A DNA stretch of 64,000 bases from JAODBQ01 sp047602055. GTDB taxonomy: Bacteria > Actinomycetota > Acidimicrobiia > Acidimicrobiales > Ilumatobacteraceae. Every line of letters starts with the position of its first letter. The first letter of the stretch is position 1. The position numbers were made by a program, and so were the translations under genes. The notes under the pieces are model-generated. The model was given only the letters and a program-made list of their open reading frames with translations. It searched no databases and had not been told where the DNA came from. The DNA lies in the NCBI GenBank assembly GCA_047602055.1, contig JASGIG010000001.1, positions 4,712,001 through 4,776,000 on the forward strand, given 5' to 3'. This document shows, in pieces, positions 41,913 to 49,397 of the stretch.

Positions 41913-43267
41913 GTGACTGCGACGTCCTGATCGTCGGCGCCGGGCCGGGCGGGTACGTCTGCGCGCTACGGGCCGCGCAGCTCGGCCTCAAGGTCGTCAT
42001 CGTCGAGCGCGCCGACGTCGGCGGCACCTGCCTGAACGTCGGCTGCATCCCGTCGAAGGCGATCATCCACGCCGCCGACACGTTCGCCGCGGCGCAGGGC
42101 AACGCCCGCCTCGGGATCACCACCGAGGCGGCGCGCATCGACCTCGCCACGACGATGGCGTGGAAGGACGGCGTCGTCCACCGCCTCACCGGCGGCGTGG
42201 CCACGCTGCTCGACCACGCCGGGGTGCGGCGCATCGCCGGCGAGGCGCAGATCGTCGACGGCAAGACCGTGCGCGTCGCCGACGAGACGATCACCACGGC
42301 GAACCTCGTGCTGGCCACCGGCTCCGAGCCCGTCGCCCTGCCGCAGCTGCCGTTCGGCGGCAGGGTGCTGTCGTCGACGGACGCGCTGACGCTGACGTCG
42401 GTCCCGGAGCGATTGGTGGTCGTCGGCGCCGGCTACATCGGGCTGGAGCTGGGCACCGCGTACCGCAAGCTCGGCACCGAGGTCACCGTGGTCGAGGTCC
42501 GGCCGCGCATCCTGCCGCAGTACGACGAGCGCCTCACCCGCCCGGTGAGCGCACGGCTCAAGGCGCTCGGCGTCACGGTCCTGCTCGGTGCCTCGGCCGG
42601 CGAGCTGACCGACGACGGGTTGGTGGTCGGCGGCCGCGACCACGACGAGACGGTGCTCCCCGCCGACGCCGTGCTCGTCACCGTCGGCCGCCGCCCGGTG
42701 ACCGACGAGCTGGCCGGCCTGCACCTGGCGATGGACGGCCGCGCCGTGCACGTCGACGACCAGTGCCGGACGTCGATGCGCGCCGTGTTCGCGATCGGCG
42801 ACGTCACCGGCGAGCCGATGCTCGCCCACCGGGCGATGGCCCAGGGCACGATGGTGGCCGAGGTGATCGCCGGGATGCCGAGCACCTGGGACCACCGCGT
42901 CGTCCCCGAGGTGTGCTTCACCGACCCGGAGATCGTCAAGGTCGGCATGTCCCCCGGCGAGGCCGAGGCCGCCGGCGTCGACCACGTCGTCGGCCGGTTC
43001 ATGCTCGGCGCCAACGGCCGCGCCCTGTCGCTCGACCGCGACGACGGCTTCGTGCGCGTCGTCGCCCGCCGCGGCGACCACCTCGTCCTCGGCCTGCAGG
43101 CCGTCGGCGCCGGCGTCAGCGAGCTGGCCGCGGCGTTCACGACGACGCTGGAGATGGGCTCGGTGCTGGAGGACATCGCCGCCACCGTCCACGCCCACCC
43201 GTCCGTCAGCGAAGCCGTCCAAGAAGCCGCGTTGGCGGCGATGGGCCGGGCGATCCACCGCACCTGA
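41909..43267 (+). CDS. lpdA: Dihydrolipoyl dehydrogenase (E3)
   Basis: Reoxidises dihydrolipoamide of the E2 subunit and reduces NAD+. The 452-residue flavoprotein has the FAD-binding GAGPGG (10-15), the redox disulfide Cys41/Cys46 in GGTCLNVGCIPSK, the NAD-binding VVVGAGYIGLELGTAYRKLG near residue 172, AIGDVTGEPMLAHRA near 293, and HAHPSVSEAV near 430 with the catalytic His-Glu pair. ATG 41909 overlaps the bkdC stop (ATGA), so it is translated with E2. A second lpd for pyruvate or 2-oxoglutarate dehydrogenase may exist elsewhere. Confidence 0.96.
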   Translation: MSDCDVLIVGAGPGGYVCALRAAQLGLKVVIVERADVGGTCLNVGCIPSKAIIHAADTFAAAQGNARLGITTEAARIDLATTMAWKDGVVHRLTGGVATLLDHAGVRRIAGEAQIVDGKTVRVADETITTANLVLATGSEPVALPQLPFGGRVLSSTDALTLTSVPERLVVVGAGYIGLELGTAYRKLGTEVTVVEVRPRILPQYDERLTRPVSARLKALGVTVLLGASAGELTDDGLVVGGRDHDETVLPADAVLVTVGRRPVTDELAGLHLAMDGRAVHVDDQCRTSMRAVFAIGDVTGEPMLAHRAMAQGTMVAEVIAGMPSTWDHRVVPEVCFTDPEIVKVGMSPGEAEAAGVDHVVGRFMLGANGRALSLDRDDGFVRVVARRGDHLVLGLQAVGAGVSELAAAFTTTLEMGSVLEDIAATVHAHPSVSEAVQEAALAAMGRAIHRT

Positions 43268-43277
43268 ACCCCCGAAC

Positions 43278-43322
43278 CTGTCAGGCCTTGACCGGAACGG
43301 TTCCGGTCGGCGGCTGACAAGG
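43278..43322. repeat. Palindromic repeat, family A copy, between convergent genes
   Basis: Perfect 9-base arms GACCGGAAC (43290-43298) and GTTCCGGTC (43300-43308) with a one-base centre, enclosed by TGTCAG/CTGACA. It starts 11 bases after the lpdA stop and may work as a two-way terminator. Confidence 0.85.
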
Positions 43323-43341
43323 TCCACGTCGCCGGAGCGCG

Positions 43342-44214
43342 TCACTCGTCGACGCGCAGCTCCCAGAGCCAGAAGCAGGGCAGCCCGTCGAGCGCCGCCG
43401 CGGTCGCACCGGCGAACAACGCCGACGACGGGAAACCGGCGACCTGCGCCGGGTCGTACGGCTCCTCGACGCAGTCGACGACCGACAGGCCGGCCGAGCG
43501 GAACGCCCGCAACCAGGTGGCGGCCGAGTGGTCATGGTTGCGCACGTAGCGCATGCCGGCCGGCTCGCCGCTCGGCGTGGTGCTGCCGAAGCCGCCGTAG
43601 AACGCCTGGCCGCCGACGAGCCCGCTGACCGGGTGCGGATCGGTGATCACGACGGTGCGGCCCGGACGCGTCACCCGGCCCAGCTCGCCGACCGCCACCG
43701 TCGGGTCCGGCAGGTGGCACAGCGCCAGCGAGACGATCGCCAGGTCGAACTCGTCGTCGGCGAACGGCATTCGCTCGAGCTTCCCCTGGACGAAGTCGGC
43801 GCCGTCCACCTTCTCGAGGGCGACGTCGAGCATGTGCGGTGAGCGGTCGATGCCGGTGACGTCACCCCCGAGCGAGGCGATGAACGCAGCGTGCCGGCCG
43901 GTGCCGCAGGCCGCATCGAGCGCACGCGTCCCCGGCCCGCCGAGCCGCGCCAGCAGGGGGTGGGTGAGCACCTCCTCGGCCTCGATCAACGGGTTGCGGC
44001 CGTCGTAGGTCGGCGCCCACTCCTCGTACCCGGCGGAGAGGTCGCGCTCGCGGGGATCGAGCACGATGTTCCACGGGAACTCGTCCGGCCCGGTGAGGAT
44101 GGTGAGCAGCTCGTCCACGCGAGCAGCGTTGGCGGCCGGATCGCCGTGCCAGTGGCGGACCAGCGACAGGCCGACGACACCTGCCAGGTAGTGGCGGGCG
44201 GTGATGTTCCCCAT
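43342..44214 (-). CDS. SAM-dependent methyltransferase
   Basis: A 290-residue class I methyltransferase (Methyltransf_11/25 type). ALDAACGTGRHAAFIASLGG near residue 105 is motif I with the SAM-binding GxGxG variant AACGTG, GIDRSPHMLDVALEKV the acidic motif II loop, and FDLAIVSLALCHLPDP motif IV region. The N-terminal 90 residues (HYLAGVVGLSLVRHWHG, GYEEWAPTYDGRNPLI) are a conserved actinobacterial extension of unknown role. The ATG follows a TACCGT box by 6 bases. Small-molecule substrate unknown. Confidence 0.87.
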   Translation of the reverse strand: MGNITARHYLAGVVGLSLVRHWHGDPAANAARVDELLTILTGPDEFPWNIVLDPRERDLSAGYEEWAPTYDGRNPLIEAEEVLTHPLLARLGGPGTRALDAACGTGRHAAFIASLGGDVTGIDRSPHMLDVALEKVDGADFVQGKLERMPFADDEFDLAIVSLALCHLPDPTVAVGELGRVTRPGRTVVITDPHPVSGLVGGQAFYGGFGSTTPSGEPAGMRYVRNHDHSAATWLRAFRSAGLSVVDCVEEPYDPAQVAGFPSSALFAGATAAALDGLPCFWLWELRVDE

Positions 44215-44220
44215 GCGACG

Positions 44221-44226
44221 ACGGTA
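44221..44226 (-). promoter_or_regulatory. Predicted -10 box of the methyltransferase gene
   Basis: TACCGT on the minus strand, 6 bases before ATG 44214. Confidence 0.5.
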
Positions 44227-44263
44227 GGTCCGCGCCGCCCCGAGCGGTCCGGGAGTTTCGTGG

Positions 44264-44860
44264 TCAGTCCCAGCCGGCGCGGGTGGGTGGCATGCCGCTG
44301 GCTCCGTCAGCTGACGGCTTGACGCCGAGGGACTGGCGGGCGCCGATGACGCCGGCTTCGAACGACAGGGCGCTCGCCGCCGTGTACAGGCGCCACACGC
44401 GCGCCCGGCCCTCGCCGACCAGCTCGACGGCACGCGGCCACGATGCCTCGAGGTTCGCGACCCACGCCCGCAGGGTCAGGCCGTAGTGCTCGCGCAGCTG
44501 CTCGACGTCACGCAGCTCGAAGCCCGCCGCGTGCATCACCATCGACCCCCACCCGCAACCGACGTCGAGCAGGCGCCGACCGGGGCGCTCGTGCGGGCCG
44601 AGCTTGCGGAACACGGCATCGCCGAGGTCCAGGCGGGCGGCGACGACGAGGCGCAGCCCCTCCATCGCCGCGAGGCCCTCCCACACCTCGAACGCCGCCG
44701 GGTGCGTGGTGACGCCGTCGAACACGCGCCATGCGCCGAGCGTGACGACGTCGCCGTCGACGGCGAGCCGTGGGCGGCGAGCAGGCGAGCGGCATCCCGG
44801 TCAGGTTGCGATCGGAGAGTCGCCGAGCGCCGGCCGGCCGGCGGGATCGTCATCAGTTGA
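44264..44860 (-). pseudogene. Decayed cyclopropane-fatty-acyl-phospholipid synthase-like gene
   Basis: Two pieces of a CFA-synthase-type methyltransferase are fused. The N-terminal piece is out of frame at its start (DAARLLAAHG, then GDVVTLGAWRVFDGVTTHP after a shift). It contains LLDVGCGWGSMVMHAA, the SAM motif I, but is followed at once by GFELRDVEQLREHYGLTLRAWVANLEASW, which in intact members comes some 130 residues later. So the catalytic middle is deleted. The C-terminal end (YTAASALSFEAGVIGARQSLGVKP) is preserved. It overlaps the end of the acyl-CoA synthetase gene by 8 bases. Confidence 0.75.
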
Positions 44861-46412
44861 CGTTGCGCTCGCGGCCCTCCCAGAACGGGGCGCGCAGCTC
44901 CTTCTTGAGGATCTTGCCGCTCGGGTTGCGCGGCAGCGCGTCGACCCAGTCGACGCTCGTCGGGCACTTGAACTTGGCGAGGTGCTGACGGGCGTGGTCG
45001 ATCACCGCCTGCTCCGTCAAGGCCACTCCGGCCTCGTCGGGCGAGCGCACGATCATCGCCTTGGCCGTCTCGCCCCAGCGCTCGTCGGGCACGCCGATCA
45101 CGGCGACGTCGGCCACGCCCTTGATCCCCATCAGCACGTTCTCGACCTCTGCCGGGTACACGTTCTCGGCCCCGGAGACGATCATGTCCTTGACCCGGTC
45201 GTGGATGTACAGGTAGCCGTCGGCGTCGAGGTAGCCGGCGTCACCGGTGTGGAACCAGCCGTCGGTGATCGACTTCGCCGTCTCCTCGGGCATGTTCCAG
45301 TAGCCCTTCATGATCTGCGGCCCGCGGGCCCAGATCTCGCCGACCTCGCCGACCTCGCACTCGCGCTGGGTGTCGGTGTCGACGATGCGCAGGACGGTGC
45401 CCGGGCACGGCTTGCCGCAGCTGCGCAGCAGGTGCCGCCTCGGCCCGTCGAGGTGATGGTCCTCGGGGCGCAGGTTGACGATCGTGCCAGTCGTCTCGGT
45501 GAGGCCGTAGGCCTGGATGAAGTCGCACCTGAACGTGGCGATCGCCCCGGCGAGGACGGCCTCGCTGATCGGCGACGCGCCGTAGAGGATGCTGCGCAGC
45601 GCCGGGTAGTCGTGGTCGGCCACCTCCGGGACGCCGAGCATGAACTGCAGCACCGCGGGCACGAGGAACGCGTTGGTGATGCCCGCCTCGGCGAACAGCT
45701 CGACGAGCTTGGCCGGGTCGAGGTCGCGCACGATGATGCTCTTGCAGCCCGTCCACATCCCCGCGGTCGCCCAACCGCCGCCGCCGATGTGGAACAGCGG
45801 CATCGCCACGAGGTTGACGCTGGTCTCGTCGAGGCTGACGGTGTCGATCGATTGCGACACGAGGGCGACGAGGTTGGCGTTGCTCAGCAGCACCCCCTTC
45901 GGGCGCCCCGTGGTGCCGCTGGAGTAGAGCTGGAAGGCGACGTCGGAGGTCGCGGACTGGTTGCCAGGGTCACCGGTGGGGGCGGCGGCGAGCGCCTCGG
46001 CGTAGTCGCGGCCGATCACCAGCGTGCGCTTGACCGTCGTCAGGTTCGGCTCGATCGCGTCGAGCACCGGGACGAAGTCGGCGCCGACGACGAACACCTT
46101 CGCGCCGGCGTCGTCGACGATGTACTCGACCTCCGGCGGGGCCAGGCGCCAGTTGACGTCGACGCACACCGCGTTGAGCAGCGCCGCCCCGAAGAACACC
46201 TCGAAGTGCTCGATGCCGTTCTTCTCCAGCATCGCCACGCGGTCCTCGGGGCCGACGCCGAGCGACGCCAGCAGGTTCGCCATCTTCTGCGCCCGCTCGT
46301 ACAGCTCGGCCCACGTCAGCGTGCGATCGTCCTGCACGAGTGCCACCTGGTCGGGCCGCCCGGCACCGTGGACGCGGACGATGTCGGCGATGCTCTGGAT
46401 CTCGTTCCCCAT
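44853..46412 (-). CDS. Acyl-CoA synthetase (AMP-binding, FadD-like)
   Basis: A 519-residue ANL-superfamily ligase that activates a carboxylate via acyl-AMP to acyl-CoA. The P-loop QLYSSGTTGRPKGVLLS near residue 165 (A3 motif), YGLTETTG near 315 (A5), GWFHTGDAGYLDADGYLYIHDRVKDMIVSGAENVYP near 395-430 (A7-A8) and PRNPSGKILKKEL near 500 with the catalytic Lys (A10) are all present. The ATG lies 7 bases after a TATCGT box that is itself inside an 18-base dyad, so expression is probably controlled by a repressor. Chain-length specificity cannot be read. Confidence 0.93.
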   Translation of the reverse strand: MGNEIQSIADIVRVHGAGRPDQVALVQDDRTLTWAELYERAQKMANLLASLGVGPEDRVAMLEKNGIEHFEVFFGAALLNAVCVDVNWRLAPPEVEYIVDDAGAKVFVVGADFVPVLDAIEPNLTTVKRTLVIGRDYAEALAAAPTGDPGNQSATSDVAFQLYSSGTTGRPKGVLLSNANLVALVSQSIDTVSLDETSVNLVAMPLFHIGGGGWATAGMWTGCKSIIVRDLDPAKLVELFAEAGITNAFLVPAVLQFMLGVPEVADHDYPALRSILYGASPISEAVLAGAIATFRCDFIQAYGLTETTGTIVNLRPEDHHLDGPRRHLLRSCGKPCPGTVLRIVDTDTQRECEVGEVGEIWARGPQIMKGYWNMPEETAKSITDGWFHTGDAGYLDADGYLYIHDRVKDMIVSGAENVYPAEVENVLMGIKGVADVAVIGVPDERWGETAKAMIVRSPDEAGVALTEQAVIDHARQHLAKFKCPTSVDWVDALPRNPSGKILKKELRAPFWEGRERNVN

Positions 46413-46414
46413 CA

Positions 46415-46432
46415 CCGTGACGATAGTCACGG
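46415..46432. promoter_or_regulatory. Operator-like dyad over the -10 box of the acyl-CoA synthetase gene
   Basis: CCGTGAC-GATA-GTCACGG, perfect 7-base arms. The minus-strand -10 box TATCGT (46420-46425) sits inside it, 7 bases before ATG 46412. A repressor bound here would block RNA polymerase; TetR or FadR-type regulators of fatty acid genes bind similar dyads. Confidence 0.6.
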
Positions 46433-46446
46433 TCCGCAAAGGGTGC

Positions 46447-47094
46447 CTAGCGTCGCTTGTCGCCCCAGCGGTTCCAGTGGGTGACGGCTCGGAACGGCTT
46501 GCGCGGGGCGACGCCGAAGTTGCCGACGGGATGGCCGACGGGGATCAGTGCGGCGATCTCGTAGCGGCCTCCGGGGACGCCGAGCTCGGCGAGCGCTTCG
46601 TCGCCGTAGACGCGGATGACGGTGGTGTAGGCGGTGCCGAGGCCGAGTGCCCGGGCCGCCAGGCAGAAGTTCTGGACGGCCGGGTAGACGCTGGCGTCGA
46701 GACGGCCGATGTCGATCGGACCCTCGTCGTCGTGGCCGCCCCACGGGATCAGCGGCTGCAGGAAGACGACGAGCACCGGGATCTCGGCGAGGTGCTCGGC
46801 CAGATTGCGAGCCATCTGCCGGCTCTTGAGCCGCTGCTTGGTCTCGGCCTCGTCACGGCCGTCGCCGATCGGCAGCACCTTCTCGTAGCGGTCGTATGCC
46901 TTCAGGTACCAGTTCGCCAGTCGCGCCTTGACGTCCGGGTCCGTCACCACGACGTACTGCTGCGGCTGGACGTTGCCACCGCTCGGCGCCTGCTGGGCGG
47001 CGGCCAGGCAGGTCTCGACGTCGGCGTCGCTGACCGGCTCGTCGGTGTAGCGGCGCATCGACCGCGTCGTCATCAGCGTCTCCAGCGCATCCAT
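46447..47094 (-). CDS. Nitroreductase family protein
   Basis: A 215-residue FMN-dependent NAD(P)H oxidoreductase. TTRSMRRYTDEPVSDADVETCLAAAQQAPSGGN covers residues 9-41 with the FMN-phosphate Arg pair and PSGGN (36-40), and AARALGLGTAYTT near 150 is the conserved C-terminal helix-strand. GRYEIAALIPVGHPVG fits the flavin-contacting end. Members reduce nitro groups, quinones or act as dehalogenases; the role here could be reductive steps in aromatic or steroid breakdown, judged by neighbours. It ends 32 bases before the 46415 dyad and follows the HsaA-like gene by 11 bases. Confidence 0.87.
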   Translation of the reverse strand: MDALETLMTTRSMRRYTDEPVSDADVETCLAAAQQAPSGGNVQPQQYVVVTDPDVKARLANWYLKAYDRYEKVLPIGDGRDEAETKQRLKSRQMARNLAEHLAEIPVLVVFLQPLIPWGGHDDEGPIDIGRLDASVYPAVQNFCLAARALGLGTAYTTVIRVYGDEALAELGVPGGRYEIAALIPVGHPVGNFGVAPRKPFRAVTHWNRWGDKRR

Positions 47095-47105
47095 GGGTGC
47101 AGGTC

Positions 47106-48239
47106 CTACATCATCCGCATGTCGGTGTCGTTGCCCAGCAGGAAGCGGCCGATGGTCTCGTAGAGGCGAGGCGACACCTGGATGTGCTGGGTGACGACGT
47201 GAACGTCGCGCAGGCAGCGCTGCAACGGGCTCGACTGGAACACCGCGGTGCCACCGGCCCAGGTGAACGCGGTGTCGACGGCTTGTGCCGCCCGGGTGGC
47301 GGCGTTCGCGCCGGCGAGTCGCAGGTTCGCACGGACGTCGTCGGTCAGCCGGCCGCCACGCTCCACGGCGGTCCACGCGGTGTCGATCTCGTCGAGCAGC
47401 CAGGCGCGGGCGCTGCGCACCCCGGCCTCGGCGCGGGCGATGTCGGCCTGGATCACCCCGTTCTGCGCCAGCGTCCGCCCGCTGAACTGCGGGCGCTTGT
47501 CCATCGCCAGCTCGGCGAACGCGTCGAGGGCGTGGCGAGCGATGCCGAGGGCGACGGCGGCGATCCCGATCGCCAGCAGCGTGAAGTTCGGGAAGCGGGC
47601 GATCGGCGCGTCGATCGTCGGTCTCGCGGCGAACGCCGCGAACGCCCGGCCGGTCGGCACGAACGCGCCGTCGACGGCGAAGTCGCCCGAGCCACTGGCG
47701 CGCAGGCCGAGCGAATGCCACGTGTCGTGGAACGTGACGTCGGCGGCGTCGAAGAACATCACGTACTGCTGTGGCTGCTGGGTCTCGCCGCCCGGGACGA
47801 TCGCGCCGCCGCAGACGTACCGGCAGTGCCCCGTGCCACTCCCCCACATCCAGCGGCCCGTCGCCCGCCAGCCGCCTTCGACCGCCTCGGCCGTGGCGTT
47901 CGGGGCGAACACCCCGCCGGTGACGACGCTCGGGTCGCCGTAGATCTCCCTCGCCCACGCCGGTTCGAGGAAGCACACCAACGACGAGGTCGTCGAGGCG
48001 ATCGAGGCGCACCACCCGGCGGCCGCGTCGGCGACGGCGATCGCCTCGACGGCTTCGACGAGCGTGTGCGGATCCGCCGCCGGCCCGCCGTACCCGGCCG
48101 GCACGCACATCCGCATGAGCCCGGCGTCGCGCAGCGCGTCGACGACGGCGGCCGGCAGCCGACGGTCGCGCTCGCCCTGGTCGGCGTGAGCGACGACGAT
48201 CGGCAGCACCGAACGGGCAGCCTCGACGAGCGACGACAT
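47106..48239 (-). CDS. Acyl-CoA dehydrogenase-fold flavoprotein (HsaA-like monooxygenase)
   Basis: A 377-residue protein of the acyl-CoA dehydrogenase fold whose C-terminal domain is the type found in HsaA, DszC and p-hydroxyphenylacetate hydroxylases (TRAAQAVDTAFTWAGGTAVFQSSPLQRCLRDVHVVTQH near residue 320). GGVFAPNATAEAVEGGWRATGRWMWGSG near 110-137 is the flavin-binding middle domain, and AGWCASIASTTSSLVC the helical N-terminus. Such enzymes use reduced flavin from a partner reductase to hydroxylate; the coupled nitroreductase-like gene might supply it. A TAGCGT box lies 7 bases before the ATG. An aromatic or steroid substrate is an inference. Confidence 0.82.
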   Translation of the reverse strand: MSSLVEAARSVLPIVVAHADQGERDRRLPAAVVDALRDAGLMRMCVPAGYGGPAADPHTLVEAVEAIAVADAAAGWCASIASTTSSLVCFLEPAWAREIYGDPSVVTGGVFAPNATAEAVEGGWRATGRWMWGSGTGHCRYVCGGAIVPGGETQQPQQYVMFFDAADVTFHDTWHSLGLRASGSGDFAVDGAFVPTGRAFAAFAARPTIDAPIARFPNFTLLAIGIAAVALGIARHALDAFAELAMDKRPQFSGRTLAQNGVIQADIARAEAGVRSARAWLLDEIDTAWTAVERGGRLTDDVRANLRLAGANAATRAAQAVDTAFTWAGGTAVFQSSPLQRCLRDVHVVTQHIQVSPRLYETIGRFLLGNDTDMRMM

Positions 48240-48246
48240 CCGCCGC

Positions 48247-48252
48247 ACGCTA
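48247..48252 (-). promoter_or_regulatory. Predicted -10 box of the HsaA-like/nitroreductase operon
   Basis: TAGCGT on the minus strand, 7 bases before ATG 48239. The rest of the gap to 48460 holds nothing I can support. Confidence 0.5.
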
Positions 48253-48460
48253 CGCGCCACCCGCGCCGGCGCTCGCCCGCAGCGTTCGTGAAGAACAGCC
48301 CCGGGAGCACGACCAAGGCAACGGCGAACGTGCCGCTTGCCCACCCCGACAGCACGCATGACAGCCAACAAACGGCAGCGACCACCACGACCGAGGAAGC
48401 CCGCGTGGCGCCTGAACGCCCGCCGGAGGCGACGACTCGACGACGTGCGAGACTCCAACG

Positions 48461-49276
48461 GTGAGGTTCGGGTTCATCGTGCCGTGGGCAGACGCTGCCG
48501 AGATCGGCGAGCTGGCGGTCGCCGCCGAGCGCAACGGGTGGGACGGGCTGTTCACCTGGGAGCCGGTGTGGGGCGTCGACGCCTGGGTGTCGCTCGCCGT
48601 CGCCGCGACGCGCACGTCGACGATCAGGCTCGGCACGATGCTCACCCCGCTGCCACGGCGCAAGCCGTGGGAGCTGGCCGGCCAGGTGGCCACCGTCGAC
48701 CGGCTGTCGCAGGGTCGGGCGCTGCTCGCCGTCGGCCTCGGCGCCCCGGACTCCGGCTACGAGGAGTTCGGCGAGATCACCGATCGCAAGGTCCGCGCCG
48801 AACTGCTCGACGAAGGGCTGGCGATCGTCAAGGGCCTATGGCACGGCCAGCCGTTCCGCTTCCGCGGCGTGCACTACGACATCGAGCCGACCACGTTCCC
48901 GACCATCGGCCACACCCACCAGCAACCGCGAGTGCCGATCTGGTGCGTCGGGGCGATCGGCTCGGAGGCGTCGATGCACCGGGCGCTGGCCTGCGACGGG
49001 TTGATCCCGCAGGTCGTCGACGGCACCGGCCCCGACCGCACCGCCCGCCAGTGCAACCTCACCGAGCTGCAGGCGCTGACCTCCGGTCCGCTGCGCGACC
49101 GCCCGGCGGGCTACGACATCGTCATCGAGGGCACGAACGCCGAGCACTCGCCGGCGGCGTGGATGGATGCCGGGGCGACGTGGTGGCTCGAATCGCTGTG
49201 GAGCGCGGTCAGCGACCCTGATGCGTACGAGGCGTCGATGACCCGCGTCGCCGCAGGGCCACCCGCGATCGCCTGA
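48461..49276 (+). CDS. LLM class flavin/F420-dependent oxidoreductase
   Basis: A 271-residue short luciferase-like monooxygenase. MRFGFIVPWADAAEIGELAVAAE starts with the usual beta-strand, GLFTWEPVWGVDAWVSLAVAA near residue 30 and LGTMLTPLPRRKPWELAGQV near 63 are barrel strands 2 and 3, and VDRLSQGRALLAVGLG near 85 is the most conserved stretch. It is shorter than typical members (300-350), lacking a C-terminal helix pair. F420 is likely, since fbiD is present. It lies divergent from the HsaA-like gene; a 15-base hairpin overlaps its stop. Confidence 0.85.
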   Translation: MRFGFIVPWADAAEIGELAVAAERNGWDGLFTWEPVWGVDAWVSLAVAATRTSTIRLGTMLTPLPRRKPWELAGQVATVDRLSQGRALLAVGLGAPDSGYEEFGEITDRKVRAELLDEGLAIVKGLWHGQPFRFRGVHYDIEPTTFPTIGHTHQQPRVPIWCVGAIGSEASMHRALACDGLIPQVVDGTGPDRTARQCNLTELQALTSGPLRDRPAGYDIVIEGTNAEHSPAAWMDAGATWWLESLWSAVSDPDAYEASMTRVAAGPPAIA

Positions 49277-49297
49277 GCCCGCCTCAGGCGATCGCGG
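49263..49297. terminator. Hairpin overlapping the LLM gene stop codon
   Basis: Perfect 15-base arms, CCGCGATCGCCTGAG at 49263-49277 and its complement at 49283-49297, with a 5-base loop. The stop codon TGA of the LLM gene is inside the left arm. No T-run follows. Confidence 0.65.
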
Positions 49298-49372
49298 CCG
49301 AGCGACCCCCAGGGAGCGGGACGCCGATGGGGCGGCGCCGCAGGCGCCGTGGGGCACAGCCCCCGGCCACGC
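49297..49372. repeat. Family G intergenic repeat, copy 2
   Basis: GGCCGAGCGACCCCCAGGGAGC through GGGGCACAGCCCCC matches 40361-40434 with small indels. Both copies directly follow the 3' end of a gene. Confidence 0.7.
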
Positions 49373-49383
49373 GGCTTGAGGAG

Positions 49384-49389
49384 TACGTT
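49384..49389 (+). promoter_or_regulatory. Predicted -10 box of the FadD19-like gene
   Basis: TACGTT, 8 bases before ATG 49398; this spacing favours 49398 over GTG 49392. Confidence 0.5.
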
Positions 49390-49397
49390 CGGTGTCG

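Noticed and set aside
46447..48108. A 553-codon frame joining the nitroreductase to upstream sequence
   Set aside because: Only the part from ATG 47094 is nitroreductase; the rest is an off-frame reading of the acyl-CoA dehydrogenase-fold gene.
48240..48460. A small hydrophobic ORF (minus strand, ending near 48240)
   Set aside because: About 35 hydrophobic residues but no ribosome site and it continues as a shadow of the HsaA-like gene; not supportable.
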